Below are positions 34,279-45,500 of a stretch of 64,000 bases of DNA, piece by piece. Position 1 is the first letter of the stretch. Each line of letters opens with the position of its first letter. The stretch is from Juglans regia (Eukaryota > Streptophyta > Magnoliopsida > Fagales > Juglandaceae). The stretch lies in contig NC_049901.1 of the NCBI RefSeq assembly GCF_001411555.2, forward strand, positions 11,666,681-11,730,680, written 5' to 3'. The translations under genes and the position numbers were made by a program. The notes beneath the pieces are model-generated. The model did not search any database and was not told where the DNA came from. It saw nothing but the letters and a program-made list of their open reading frames with translations.

Positions 34279-37105
34279 CATGCAAGATTTGGGCATCCCT
34301 CTTTACAGCTTGTGCAACGCATCATTAAGTCAAATTCACTTCCAGTTTTCAGCAATAAAATTTCTTCTGTCTATCTAGCATGCTGTCAAGCCAAGAGCAC
34401 TCAACTTCCTTTTTGGCACTCTCATTAGCTCTCTATTAAACCACTACAGCTTATTTACATCGATGTATGCGGCTCTACCCCTGTTCTTTCTAGAGAAGGT
34501 TTTCGATATTATGTCTCCTTCCTAGATGATTTCACATGTTATACATGGTGGTTTCCTTTAGTTCAAAAATCTGATGTTCTCTCAGTTTTTATTCATTTTC
34601 ATAAGCATGTTGAACTTTTCTTTAATGCTAAAATAATCTATGTTCAGAGTGGTTGGGGTGGTGAATATCACTCACTCCACACTCTACTTGAAAAACAAGG
34701 TATTTCCCATTGTGTATCTTGTCCTCATACCCATCAATAAAATGGGGCTGTCGAACGTAAACATCGACACATTGTCGAAACAGGCCTTGCTCTCATGGCC
34801 CAAGCTTCCTTACCTCAATTATTTTGAGCCGATGCTTTCCACAACCATATATTTAATTAATAGACTTCCTACCCCTGTTCTTCAAAATAAATCTCCCTAT
34901 GAAAAATTATTTCTCAAAATACCTGATTATGCATTTCTCAAAATTTTTGGTACTACATGTTGGCCACATCTGAGGCCTTACAACCGTCACAAAATGGATC
35001 TTCGTTCTCTTCCATGTCTATTTTTAGGATATAGTGATTCTCACAAAGGTTACAAATGTCTCCATCTTCCTACAGGTCGCATTTATTTTTTCCGAGATGT
35101 AATTTTTGATGAACAAACTTTTCCTTTCTCTAAATCAGTTCCAGCTCACAAAACTCCTCAAACTACACTTTCGTCAATTCTGGGACCTTCTCCTCACTCC
35201 CACAAATCTCCCATCCAGCCCAATATCACACGGCCCACTCATTCTTCATCCCCACCTATTTCTCCTCCTTCTAATTTACCTCCCTCTTCACCAACCCAGT
35301 CCATTACACCCAATATTCCATCACGTTCCTTATCCTCTTCCGTAAATCTCGAAACAGCCGAAATCTCATCTGCTTCTCCGAATATTTCCCCTTTGCTTTT
35401 CACAAATCCTTCCAGTGACTCCTCTTCGTCCTCTCCGATTGTCACCAAGTCCAAAACAAATTCTCTTCGTCCAAGACAGTACACTGATGGAACGGTACTC
35501 TGGCCACCACCACGTAGTTATCTCACCACTACCACCTCTATCCCAGAGGAACCAAACTCTTATACAGAGGCTGCTAAATTTGAAGAGTGGCGCGCTGCCA
35601 TGTCTCAGGAATTCGAAGCTCTACTACAAACAAACACTTGGTCTCTTGTTCCTTGTTCTAACATCACTAATTTGGTGGGTTGTCGTTGGGTTTTCAGGAC
35701 CAAGAGGCTATCTGATGGTTCGGTGGAACGCCGTAAAGCCCGTTTGGTGGCCAAGGGCTATCACCAACAGGCTGGAGTCGACTAATCTGAGACTTTCAGT
35801 CCAGTTGTCAAACCAACAACCATACGAACAATTTTATCTATTGCTGTTACAGAGAAATGGGACCTTCGGCAACTTGATATTTCTAATTCCTTTTTGCATG
35901 GTGATCTTCATGAGCAAGTATACATGACTCAGCCTGTTGGATTCATCAACCCAGATTTTCCCACTCATGTATGTCGGCTGAATAAGGCCATCTATGGTCT
36001 TAAGCAAGCTCCAAGGGCATGGTTCTCCAAGGGCATGGTTCTCCAAGCTAAGTACTCGTCTTCTTGAACTTGGTTTTACATCATCAATAGCCGACCCCTC
36101 ACTCTTTGTTTACAAGCATGACTCTGTTACATTGTTCTTCCTTGTTTATGTCGATGGCATAATACTCACTGGTTCACACCCACATGCTATTTCCTCTGTG
36201 CTTCACTCACTGAGTTTGTCTTTTCCCGTGAAGGATCTGGGTCCATTACGTTTCTTTCTTGGCCTTGAAATCAATTCACTCCCTACTGGCCTTCATTTGT
36301 CCCAGCAGAAATACATTTGTGATTTATTGAAACGCACCCATATGGATTTGGCCAAGCCCATTACATCGTCTATGTCTACTTCTGCTCAGTTATCTCTCAC
36401 TGATGGAAATACCTTCACTGATCCTACACTCTATTGAAGCACAGTTGGGAGTCTTCAGTACTTGTCCCTTACCCGTCCGAATATTGCATTTGCTGTAAAC
36501 AAAGTGTGCCAATTTATGCATGCACCAAAGCTCCCTCACTGGCAAGTTGTAAAACAAATTCTCAGGTACCTTAAGCACACTTTCAATCTTGGTCTTAGCA
36601 TTCGGCCATGTTCTAGTTACTCTTTGAATGCCTTTTCAGATGCCGATTGGGCAGGATACCCAGATGATCGGCTTTCAACAGGAGGTTTCTGTGTTTTTAT
36701 TGGTCCTAACATTATCTCATGGGGTTCCAAGAAGCAGAAAACTGTTGTTCGTTCAAGCACGAAAGCTGAATATAAAACGCTTGCAAACACCACGGCTGAG
36801 CTCCTATGGATTCAATCACTTCTTAAAGATCTTGGGATGTTTCTCTCCAAGCCTCCTACATTATGATGTGACAACCTTGGTGCAACATACCTGTCCTCTA
36901 ATCCTGTATTGCACTCTCACACCAAACACATGGAAATTAATTTCCATTTTGTGCGTGATCGTGTCTCAGCCAAAACTCTGGATGTTGCTTTCATTTCCTC
37001 TCGTGATCAACTTGTCGATGCTCTTACCAAGCCTCTTGCAACCTCTCGATTTCTACACATTCGATCGAGCCTCACCATGGCGCCCATGTTGGACTCGCAG
37101 GAGGG
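34279..37105 (+). pseudogene. Copia integrase, reverse transcriptase and RNase H, decayed
   Basis: After the stop, the GAG-pre-integrase and integrase core are recognisable but cross several in-frame stops (about 34425, 34737, 34825). The RT begins near 35635 (NTWSLVP, GCRWVFRTKR) and has a stop after HQQAGVD near 35785. A 16-bp tandem duplication (CAAGGGCATGGTTCTC, 36012-36027 and 36028-36043) shifts the frame inside the [10 protein letters not shown] region. The active-site motif reads YVDGIILTG instead of YVDDII.TG, losing one catalytic Asp. A stop at 36435 and one at 36864 break the RNase H region ([26 protein letters not shown]). Non-autonomous. Confidence 0.9.
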
Positions 37106-37433
37106 TATAAGCAATATAAATTCTGTTGCCTCCACCTCAGCTCCAGGGACCAAAGAATCACGCTCAGCTTTCACCTCAGCTACTACAGAATAAATTCAAG
37201 CTTTCGTCACAATGAATCTTCTAGATCTTCTTTTTATTAATTTTGTTATTATTGCTTTTGTAATGAGGAATCTTTTCTGTTATAACCGTGTCATTGGTGG
37301 CCTAGAAATGCTAGTGCACACCACCTGCTTGCCTCAATAACCGACTCAGTGTAGTCCTCTGTATTTGGCTATAAATAGCACTCTGTAATCAATATTCTTC
37401 AGGACTTTCAATATACAAGTCTTCCTTACTTCA
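37106..37433 (+). repeat. 3' LTR of the copia element
   Basis: Matches the 5' LTR with about 15 substitutions; preceded by the purine tract GCAGGAGGG. Confidence 0.9.
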
Positions 37434-38028
37434 GGTGGAACCACCGTGCATGGTGAGGAAGAGAAACCGTGCACTATTTTAGGTGCTTGAAACAGGGACG
37501 TGGAGGCTTGCTGGGTGGTTGGGACACGGGTGCTGGGCTATTTTCATGGTGGTTCAAGGTTGACTACGGAGGTTAGACATAAGGCTTCATGGTGCACTTT
37601 CCTTGCGGTGTCTTGGGGTGCTCGGTTATCTCATGGTGCAACAATTTTTTGTGGGAAGGGGTGGTGGCGCACAACGGGGCTTTGGGCTTTGATGGTGGTG
37701 CACTGGTGGTTGTTGTTGGGGTTGGTTAACGGAGGCTAAGCGTCGTGCATAGGTCTCTCTCTATATGTATGTGTGTGTGCAGTGGCTTGCAGTTTCGGGA
37801 TTGACGTGGAGAGGAGCACTTGTGGGTTCTATCATGGAGGATGAAGCTCACAGCGGTAGAGAATGGCAGCAGAGGAGTAGGGATTGAGGGCTGGAAATGG
37901 TGTGAGCGACATGGTGGTTGGCGGCAACGACGAAAGACAAACCACCGAAAGAGAAAATAGAAGCGAAATCGGCGAGAGTGAGGGAAACCAGAGAATCTGG
38001 GTGGGACTGTGTGAGTTTGATCACAGAA

Positions 38029-38035
<7 letters not shown>

Positions 38036-38070
<35 letters not shown>
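38036..38070. repeat. (GA)n microsatellite
   Basis: Short GA run within the candidate solo LTR; source of the repetitive frames here. Confidence 0.9.
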
Positions 38071-38075
<5 letters not shown>

Positions 38076-38239
38076 TGAGAGTGGGGAAAATGGGCAAAGA
38101 AAGTAACGGAGAGGGAGAGGGAATCAGGAGAGAGAGTGACGGGGAGGAGAGGGAAACTAAGGGAGGAATGACTCTTACCAAAATAGTGTCATTTACTTCA
38201 ACGGGCTGGATTTTCTGTCACCTGGGCCTGGGTGTTACA

Positions 38240-38571
38240 TAAAATACTCTTTGTGTTTTTTTCTTTTTCTTAACTCAACTCAAGCCAAACTCTAACATCT
38301 AGTGATTTCAATGGAGAAAAAAAATGTTATTTTGTCGATTACATAATAGGATATATTTGATAGTTTTTTTCCACCAAATAAGGCGGCATTAATAGTTTTT
38401 TTTCACTAAAAATTTCATAAAAATAAATTCATAAATTCACGTAATTTGATATGATATGTTAGATTATAAAACTACTTTTATTATAAAATAAATCTAATGA
38501 ATTATATGAAATCATGTCAATTTGTTGATTTACAATTACTTTTATAGAATTTCTTTATAACCGTATAAATG
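38240..38571. other. AT-rich spacer without a gene
   Basis: No coding potential or repeat ends recognised between the candidate LTR and the start of homology to the array 3' flank. Confidence 0.5.
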
Positions 38572-39233
38572 AGCAGTTTGATTGGGTGGGATGTATTGAA
38601 TTGGGTTGAAAAGGCTCCAGCATACGTTTGTCCATGTGTAATCCCTTCTTCACCAATAAATCAGAAATGTCACTCTAATTAAAAAAAACATGGACTAACG
38701 TGATCCTCTTTGTTGATCTTAAGGTATTCGATGTAAATTTATATTATTTTAAGAAAGCAATTCTGGGCGGGGTGATATTCAACAAATTTTGCAACCTCAT
38801 CGTCAACGATGCCGTCGGGGCAAACGTCCTTTGGAATTGACACACCACCAACTAACAAGTAAGTCTCTTTAATAATTAATACAATTCTCTCATCATCATG
38901 TCCAATATGCATTAAAATCTACCATTCAATTGCTTTTGCTTGTTCAGTCATCCATTGATTTATTGTCAATTAAGCTGTTGTACAAAGTATAAGATGATGG
39001 TCAAGGAAACGATATAAACAACCAAAATAGAGAGAGATTTGCAAGCAAAACTAGCTAGCTATTTATTTCATGTATGTGAATAGTTAAGGAACATCGTGTA
39101 TGCAATCTTCCTCAGACTGCAAACAGCAAACACACTTTTCTAGGTTTATTGATTGAAATTTAATCTCCAAAATTACAATTGTATCTCATTAAAGCACTTC
39201 CAATATCATCAGAACAACTATGTATATTTATTG
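38572..39233. repeat. 3' flank of array copy D
   Basis: Aligns to copies A and B: GAGCAGTTTGAT near 38572, CACCAATAAATCA near 38650, TTAAGGTATT near 38719, TTGACACACCACCAACTAAC near 38835, TCAGTCATCCATTGATTTAT near 38945. Agreement with copy B continues to within about 20 bp of the copy D stop codon, which shows that copy B once adjoined a gene. Confidence 0.75.
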
Positions 39234-40232
39234 CTAGACTTGGAATTCACCTAGTTGCACATCCTTGGCTGTTAGAGGAACATACTCCCCAAGATAAACC
39301 TCGAGATGATCTGCTAGAGAAGACTTGTCTATATTCTCATGGTGATATGATTTGCAGACGAAGTATATCACTGTTTGGATGACAAGACCAAAGAGAAACA
39401 CCAGGACTAGCAACAGCACACTCAGAATCCCGATTCCGATTCTAATTCCTATGTTTCGTGCCAAATTAAGCACAACCAAATTCTCAAATAATAACTCAAC
39501 TCCTATGAAAAGCACAACAAGCATGAAAAAGATGGCGACTGCAACACCCATGTTACCCTTTATCAAGCTCTTGCTCTTGATCATGGCTTTGATCCCATAC
39601 AAATCCTCCAACACCGACACCACGCTTGCCAAGTGCCAAACGATGCTTATATACACGAGACCCACCAAGTATAAGATGAAGAGGAAAACAAAGATGGCAA
39701 TTCCAATCCCGTACAATTCAAAATTGATTGCCCATAAGAAGAACAGCACTCCGGAAGCGATGTTGTAGACCAAAACGATGGCGAAGCTCCATAAGAAAGT
39801 GACCATAAGTCTCTTCCAGACCTTTGGGACAACGCTCATGACCTTTCTAAAGGTGATTTCCTTTGCTGTGTATATGGAGGCGATTGTGTAGACAACTGCG
39901 GCGGTGGAGAGCAGGGAGAGGATGAGCAGGAAGGTGAAGTAGACGAATTTGAAGAGCCAAAAGGCTACCCATTCGGAGGAGATGATATCGGAGAGCTGGG
40001 CATATCTTGGGCTATTTTTTCTGGTGTAGTTCCGGGCTTCTTGGTTGTACAAGATTTTGAAGAAAAGGATGTGGGAGATTTGGAGGTGAGCTAGGAAGAT
40101 GATGGATAGAGGGAGTACGAGGGAGAGTGTGATTCGGCTGAAGATTCTTCTCCATGAGAAGATGATCTTGAAGGACTCCTTGAATATCCCAAAGAAGCCC
40201 AAAAACTGTAGATCTTCTTGTTCTCTGTCCAT
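39234..40232 (-). CDS. Multi-pass membrane protein, plant family of unknown function (array copy D)
   Basis: Single-exon, 332 residues, starting at the ATG for MDREQEDLQFLGFFGIFKES; upstream codons in frame have no ATG. Same family as copy A, with alternating hydrophobic segments (about six) and conserved blocks YTIASIYTAKE, MSVVPKVWKRLMVT, VYISIVWHLASVVSVLEDLYG, AMIKSKSLIKG and QTVIYFVCKSYHHE. The tail reads LTAKDVQLGEFQV. It keeps the PKVWKRLMVTF segment typical of family members elsewhere in plants, whereas copy A has PKIGRRLATFF, so D looks like the more conserved paralog and A the faster-evolving one. Predicted integral membrane; no catalytic motif; function unknown. Confidence 0.85.
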   Translation of the reverse strand: MDREQEDLQFLGFFGIFKESFKIIFSWRRIFSRITLSLVLPLSIIFLAHLQISHILFFKILYNQEARNYTRKNSPRYAQLSDIISSEWVAFWLFKFVYFTFLLILSLLSTAAVVYTIASIYTAKEITFRKVMSVVPKVWKRLMVTFLWSFAIVLVYNIASGVLFFLWAINFELYGIGIAIFVFLFILYLVGLVYISIVWHLASVVSVLEDLYGIKAMIKSKSLIKGNMGVAVAIFFMLVVLFIGVELLFENLVVLNLARNIGIRIGIGILSVLLLVLVFLFGLVIQTVIYFVCKSYHHENIDKSSLADHLEVYLGEYVPLTAKDVQLGEFQV

Positions 40233-41825
40233 GATTTTCTTTTCCCCCCCTTTCTCTGCAAACAAACAATGAGAGACATAACATTAAGGTCAGGAGCTTC
40301 TTAAGTTGTTGAGAACTTGAGATGGGAATGGAGAGTGGACTTTGAATTCTCAAAGTACCCTTGGTCTTCATGTGAATTACTAAAAACTATTTAATTATTT
40401 ATTGATTATACAAAAGCACAAAAAAAAAAAAAAAACTGTATAAGACAACTATTATCATTTTTTTTATTCTATTGTTATTATTATTATTATTATAGATTAA
40501 TTAAAGACCTTTTTATTAATAATTTCTGGTTGAAATTAGGAACGGGGTAAAATGGACAATTAACAATTGTCCTTTGAAGCAAGAACAGAAACTCGGAATT
40601 TCATGGTCTTCGAGGAAGTAAAAAATCAACGCCCTCTAAGTTTGACCATTCTGACCTTTGATATTTCCATGTTTCCATGTCTTTACGCATCCTCTTCTAT
40701 TTTCCACGAACCGAAATGCTAAACCCACGTGGAGCTCTCTACACGTTTTTTTTTTTTTAATAATTAAAAAAAGTATTTTTTAATAATATTATATTTTTTA
40801 AAAAGAAATATTAAAAAAAAAAAGGCAAAAACAAAAATTATTAAAGCTGCATCACTTATGGATGTCCAAAGAATCTGTTGCAGGACTTTGCTTCTATGTC
40901 CATAAAACTTTTTAAGGTGTTCCAGGTGCTATTCTGAAAAGTTGTGTTTGGTTGGCAAATAAAATTTAACTCATCTTAATTTATTTTAAAATTAATTATT
41001 AATATAATCTTTTATTTTTTTAACTTTTTACATAAAAAAAATTAAATCTATATCAATTTACTTCATATTTTTTAATTTAAAAAATTAAATACATCTCAAC
41101 TTAAAAAAATTAAACTCATTTTAATTAAATTTATAAAATATTATTATTCATAACTAAATTCAATTTAACTCATTTCAACATTCAAATAAATAATAAATCT
41201 TCTAGCCAAAGTTAAATTGCTCTGATCATGTTGGGAAAAGTTAGAGGGAGTACTTGCTTGCTTCTTTGAGTCATATTTCTATAGCTCATGACCATGCAGC
41301 AGAATGCTTGGATATTCTATTTAGGCCATACAATTTTTATAGAGAAATTTTTTAATTATAAAATAGTTTTACAAAAATAATTTTATAAAATGGCATGATT
41401 TAATATAGTATGTCAATTTATAAAATTATTTTTAATATAAAATATATGTAACATATCATAATAAATTATATCAATTTATAAATTTAATTTTATTATAAAA
41501 TAAATCTAATAAATTTTATAAAATCACATTAATTTATAAATTTATTTTTATATAATTTTTTTATATACGTAGTAATTATCTTGAACGAAATTATAGAAGA
41601 TAAATGACAATTTTATCTTAAAAAAAAAGGGTTTTAACTGTAAAAGTTTTATAAAAATAAGTATATATAAATTCACGTCACATTGAACAAAATTAAGGAA
41701 GAAAAATGACAACTTTATCTATAAAAAAATGTTTTAAGTATAAAATGTTTTTATAAGAATACGTAATTTGGTGAAAATAGCATAAAAATGACAGTTCAAA
41801 TGTAGGCAGTCTTGGACTGCTGTCC
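40233..41825. other. Intergenic, AT-rich, no gene
   Basis: Contains the copy D 5' flank (about 40233-40380) and a decayed GAGATGAG-family MITE at about 40940-41200 (CTCATCTTAATTTATTTT, AACTCATTTCAACATTC words). Two similar stretches, near 41579 and 41683, carry AAATGACAATTTTATCT-type words and look like a local duplication. Confidence 0.5.
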
Positions 41826-42502
41826 TTGCCGGAATACTTAGCTCCCACGTGTCAGCGATGCAGTAAACTCAGCCATTCAGCAGCGCACACATCCTGTCAA
41901 AACCCCATTAATTTGTTTTGTTTTTTCTTTTTCAAGAGGAGTTTGCAGAAGTCTCCCGTGAAGAGCGGCTCCCCTTCCTCCACCGCATTTCCATCTAATT
42001 CAATCCTCTGCTTTCACCACCACGTTCTTAACTCCCTTTACCCAATAGACTTCCGCCACGGTGTAAATAAAATAATCAACATACTTACTTTTCAATATAG
42101 AATAATTCTATAACCGTGGTCTCTTCCTCACTCGATCTCTCCGCACCGGACAAACCGGATCGAGGCTTTGTTGGACTTTCCGAACTGTGCCCCACACATT
42201 TTCGAGTTCGCAAAAATCCCATGTCCCCACCGCTAGAATACGTCGGCACGAGCGATGCGCACCACCCACCCTAACCCCACCCTACCCCCTAGGGCCTTTG
42301 ACCACCCCTCCCTTTGCTAAATTCTCCACCTTGACGTCCGCGTATTCTCCATATAATATCGCCACGCCACGCCACGCCGCCACCTTCTAACATCACCTCC
42401 GGTGCGCGTCCAATCACTATTCTGTCCATCTCCAATACACCCACGTCATCTTCCTTCTTCTTTGTTTATATTTCGTTTTTTTTTTGGATTAGGGAAAAAA
42501 AA
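41826..42502 (+). promoter_or_regulatory. Putative promoter and 5' UTR of the GH28 gene
   Basis: A G-box/ABRE-like CACGTGTC lies at 41846-41853, and a TATA-like ATATAATA at 42351-42358, about 150 bp before the ATG. A GCCAC-type short tandem repeat (CGCCACGCCACGCCACGCCG) follows at 42361-42380. The 5' UTR would be about 120 bp, ending in a run of A. All assignments are by motif only. Confidence 0.35.
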
Positions 42503-45500
42503 ATGAACTCTGAAAAGCCGTTATTCGGCGTGTTCACGGGTACCTTTATCAGGCCCCCATGGACGCTGTTGCTTATGTTGTTCGGTCTCCTCGCGATCCT
42601 GACCCTTCAAATATTCTCGACCGACGCCGTTTTTTCGGTACGGTGGATAACCGGATTGCCAGGAGCCGACGACGGATCGTCCGGCCCCCGTGACGTTTTG
42701 GGTGACGAGAGGAGCTGCGTGGGGTTTTTTGGAGCCGTGCCGAGGAGAAAGGTAGTCATGTCGATAGCGGATTTCGGGGGAGTTGGCGACGGGAGAACGT
42801 CCAACACCGAATCGTTTCGGAGGGCGGTACGGTGCATGCAGGGTTTCGGAGACAAAGGTGGGTCCCAGCTGAACGTGCCGAAGGGGAGGTGGCTTACGGG
42901 GAGCTTCAACCTCACGAGCAATTTCACGCTGTTTCTCGAAGAGGGCGCTGTAATTCTTGGTTCCCAGGCACGTATATAGTACTACAACTAAAGCTTCCAG
43001 TTATTCTTTATAATTACCAAATAGGTTTATTCTTCTAATTATTAATTTTAGATGAAAAATGGAATACTCTGTGACCTGTGTGGTAACTTAGTGATTAAGA
43101 ATGACCAGGACCAAAAAAAGGTAGTCTACTAATGGCTGTTTTTCCATGAAAAAAAGGACACTATTTTCCTTGAGAAAGTTGAAATGGGCAACCAAAGGGA
43201 GCTGCCCATAATTTTTTATATGATACCGTATACCCATTTTTTTATAGTTTTGAGTCTTGTTCTCATGTTCTTAATGCGTGTAATTATTACCCAAAGAGTA
43301 CTAATACCAAAAATTAGGAGGAAGTATAATCTTAAACACGGAAGTTGGTGGGTGGGACAGGGTGCCAATCTAGAATACATAGCGGAATATTTTCTATGGA
43401 GGGACAATAATTAATCAAGCTCAAGCATCCCAATAATGATTTTAGTAAGTTGGTAATCAGCTTAAGCATCCCAATTGGATTATGCAAATGCAAATCCAAT
43501 GAGTAGTTTGGCTAATAGACCTAAAAAATAGTCTACATTGGATTATGCAACTTCGGATATTTGATGGTCACTGTAGCTAGACCAAATTGATTAAAAAATA
43601 TTTTCAGGTTCTTGTTATTTCCTTTACTTTTCTTCTGCACTATTTCTCCATTTCTTATTTCGTTCCTTTGCTTTTCTTCTGCACCATTTATTTTGTTTCA
43701 AAGTTTTTTTATTTTATTTTTCCTGTTATTGTTGGGTTCAATCTCTCAGATTTATGTTTTTTTTTTTTTTGTTTGTGGGGATTTGTGTTTTGTTTTAGTG
43801 CTCCTAGGGCTGTGATTAATGCTGGAAACAAAAAGAAAATTAATGGATGTTTTTTTAGGTAAAAATGTAATAGATAGATGTGTTTTTTTCAATGGTGTTG
43901 TATTAAATATTTAGAATGTATTTGCTGCTCTCCATAAATATTGCTCTGCACTTGTATTATTGTATTTCCATATAGGTCTAATTTTAGAAAAAACAATTAA
44001 TAGAAAAAAAATATTATTGAATTTATATTATTTTATTATTATCTTGACTAATAGATGGATAATTCAATGTGGGAATAAGTTTGAGTGGAATAGCCAAATG
44101 TAAAATCATGTGATATTATGCAAATTTTGTATTTGTATTTGTATTTGCGTAATCCAATGCTAATGCTCTTTTCTCATTTATATAGGACCCAAAAGAATGG
44201 CCTATAATAGCACCATTGCCTTCTTATGGAAGAGGGAGAGAGCGACTAGGAGGAAGACATATAAGCCTCGTACATGGAGATGGTCTCACTAATGTTGTCA
44301 TTACAGGTAACAGACAATTTTCTTCTTTTCCCTGTTGTGATGAAATTCTTATTATTCTGGTGCCATCAGTAATATTTGAAGTATGTATTAAATTAAATCC
44401 CGTCTTTTTTCTTGCAAAGAATTTATCTTAATTTTATTTGGTACATGCAAAAAACAAGTAGGACTTATTTTGTGTTTTGAGTAAAAAACGAGTCATTTTG
44501 AATATCTACTATTTATGAAGCCGAATAAGATTTATGTAATTGACTAACACTTGAAACCGTCGTGGGGGACAATGTAATTATTTTCATGTCGTTTTGTTTC
44601 CATGTCTCTGTGATAGTAGACGGCAAAATGCCTATATGTCTAATGAACAGCAGAACTTGCCAACAAATGATATCACTCTTGAATAAATTATTTGTTTAAA
44701 TAACTACAGAGTGTTTTATTTTCCATTTATATATAATTTCGGTGGTGATGGAGGATCTAAAGAACCATTATCCTTTCTTATTTTATCTTTTTTATTTTTT
44801 TTTTTGAAAATACGATTTACTATATAATGTTGGTAGGTGTTATGTCAGTTTTTTTAAAGTTGTCATTGTAGCAACCAAACTCCTCGTTTCTATGCTTTGT
44901 TTCCTTCAAAATTGCTTCTGTTCCATCAAGGGGCTATTGACATTTACAGGTTAGAAATAGTGTGTGTGCACAATTTGCAGCATCATTGATTCAATCGCAA
45001 GTTATAAAATATATTAGAATTTTCCTCATATATTCATTATTTATTTTTGAGTGCATGCTATCTCGTGTCTCCAACAAACAGATTGTTTGTATCCGACCAC
45101 TTGATTATTTTTTCTTGCAGGAGCAAATGGAACAATTGATGGCCAAGGGAAGATGTGGTGGGACCTATGGTGGAATAAAACATTAGAGCACACAAGAGGC
45201 CACCTCATTGAGCTATTGAACTCTAACAACGTTCTCATTTCAAATCTCACCCTCCTCAATTCTCCATTTTGGACCATTCATCCCGTTTACTGCAGGTTCA
45301 ATGTCACCATATGTTTTCTTATTATCATGTTGTTTCTATTTTTCTCTATATAAGAAATATAGTTATATAAGACTCATATCAAATCTCATCAAGTGTCCCA
45401 GATGGTTCATCCCCTCCGGCTTTATTTACTATGAGCTTGATATATGGACACTTGGATATTGGATGCAATTTGAAACACTGATGTAATCTCATATAAAATA

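Larger units (their letters stand above)
32534..37433 (+). mobile_element. Ty1/copia retrotransposon, full structure but decayed ORFs
   Basis: Two LTRs (32534-32869 and 37106-37433) flank gag, protease, integrase, reverse transcriptase and RNase H in copia order. The primer-binding site TGGCATCAGAGCC directly follows the 5' LTR and a purine tract (GCAGGAGGG) precedes the 3' LTR. Comparing the LTRs by eye gives about 15 substitutions in 328 aligned bases plus one 8-bp indel (about 4.6 percent). TSD is unclear: GTTGG on the left, GGTGG on the right. Reading-frame breaks are listed under gag and pol. Confidence 0.9.
30335..38239 (-). repeat. Candidate long solo LTR split by a copia element
   Basis: On the minus strand the segment starts TGTAACACCC (38239 leftward), a very common start of plant Ty3 LTRs, and would end ...GACTTTACA at 30335. 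Subtracting the nested Ty1/copia element (32534-37433) leaves about 3.0 kb. Its left edge coincides with the point where homology to the copy A 5' flank stops. It contains a minisatellite and two GA microsatellites but no pol sequence. I found no clean TSD, so this is tentative. Confidence 0.4.

Noticed and set aside
39352..39768. 138-codon plus-strand frame
   Set aside because: Antisense shadow of the membrane-protein gene at 39234-40232; the same holds for 3321-3566 and 28816-29004.
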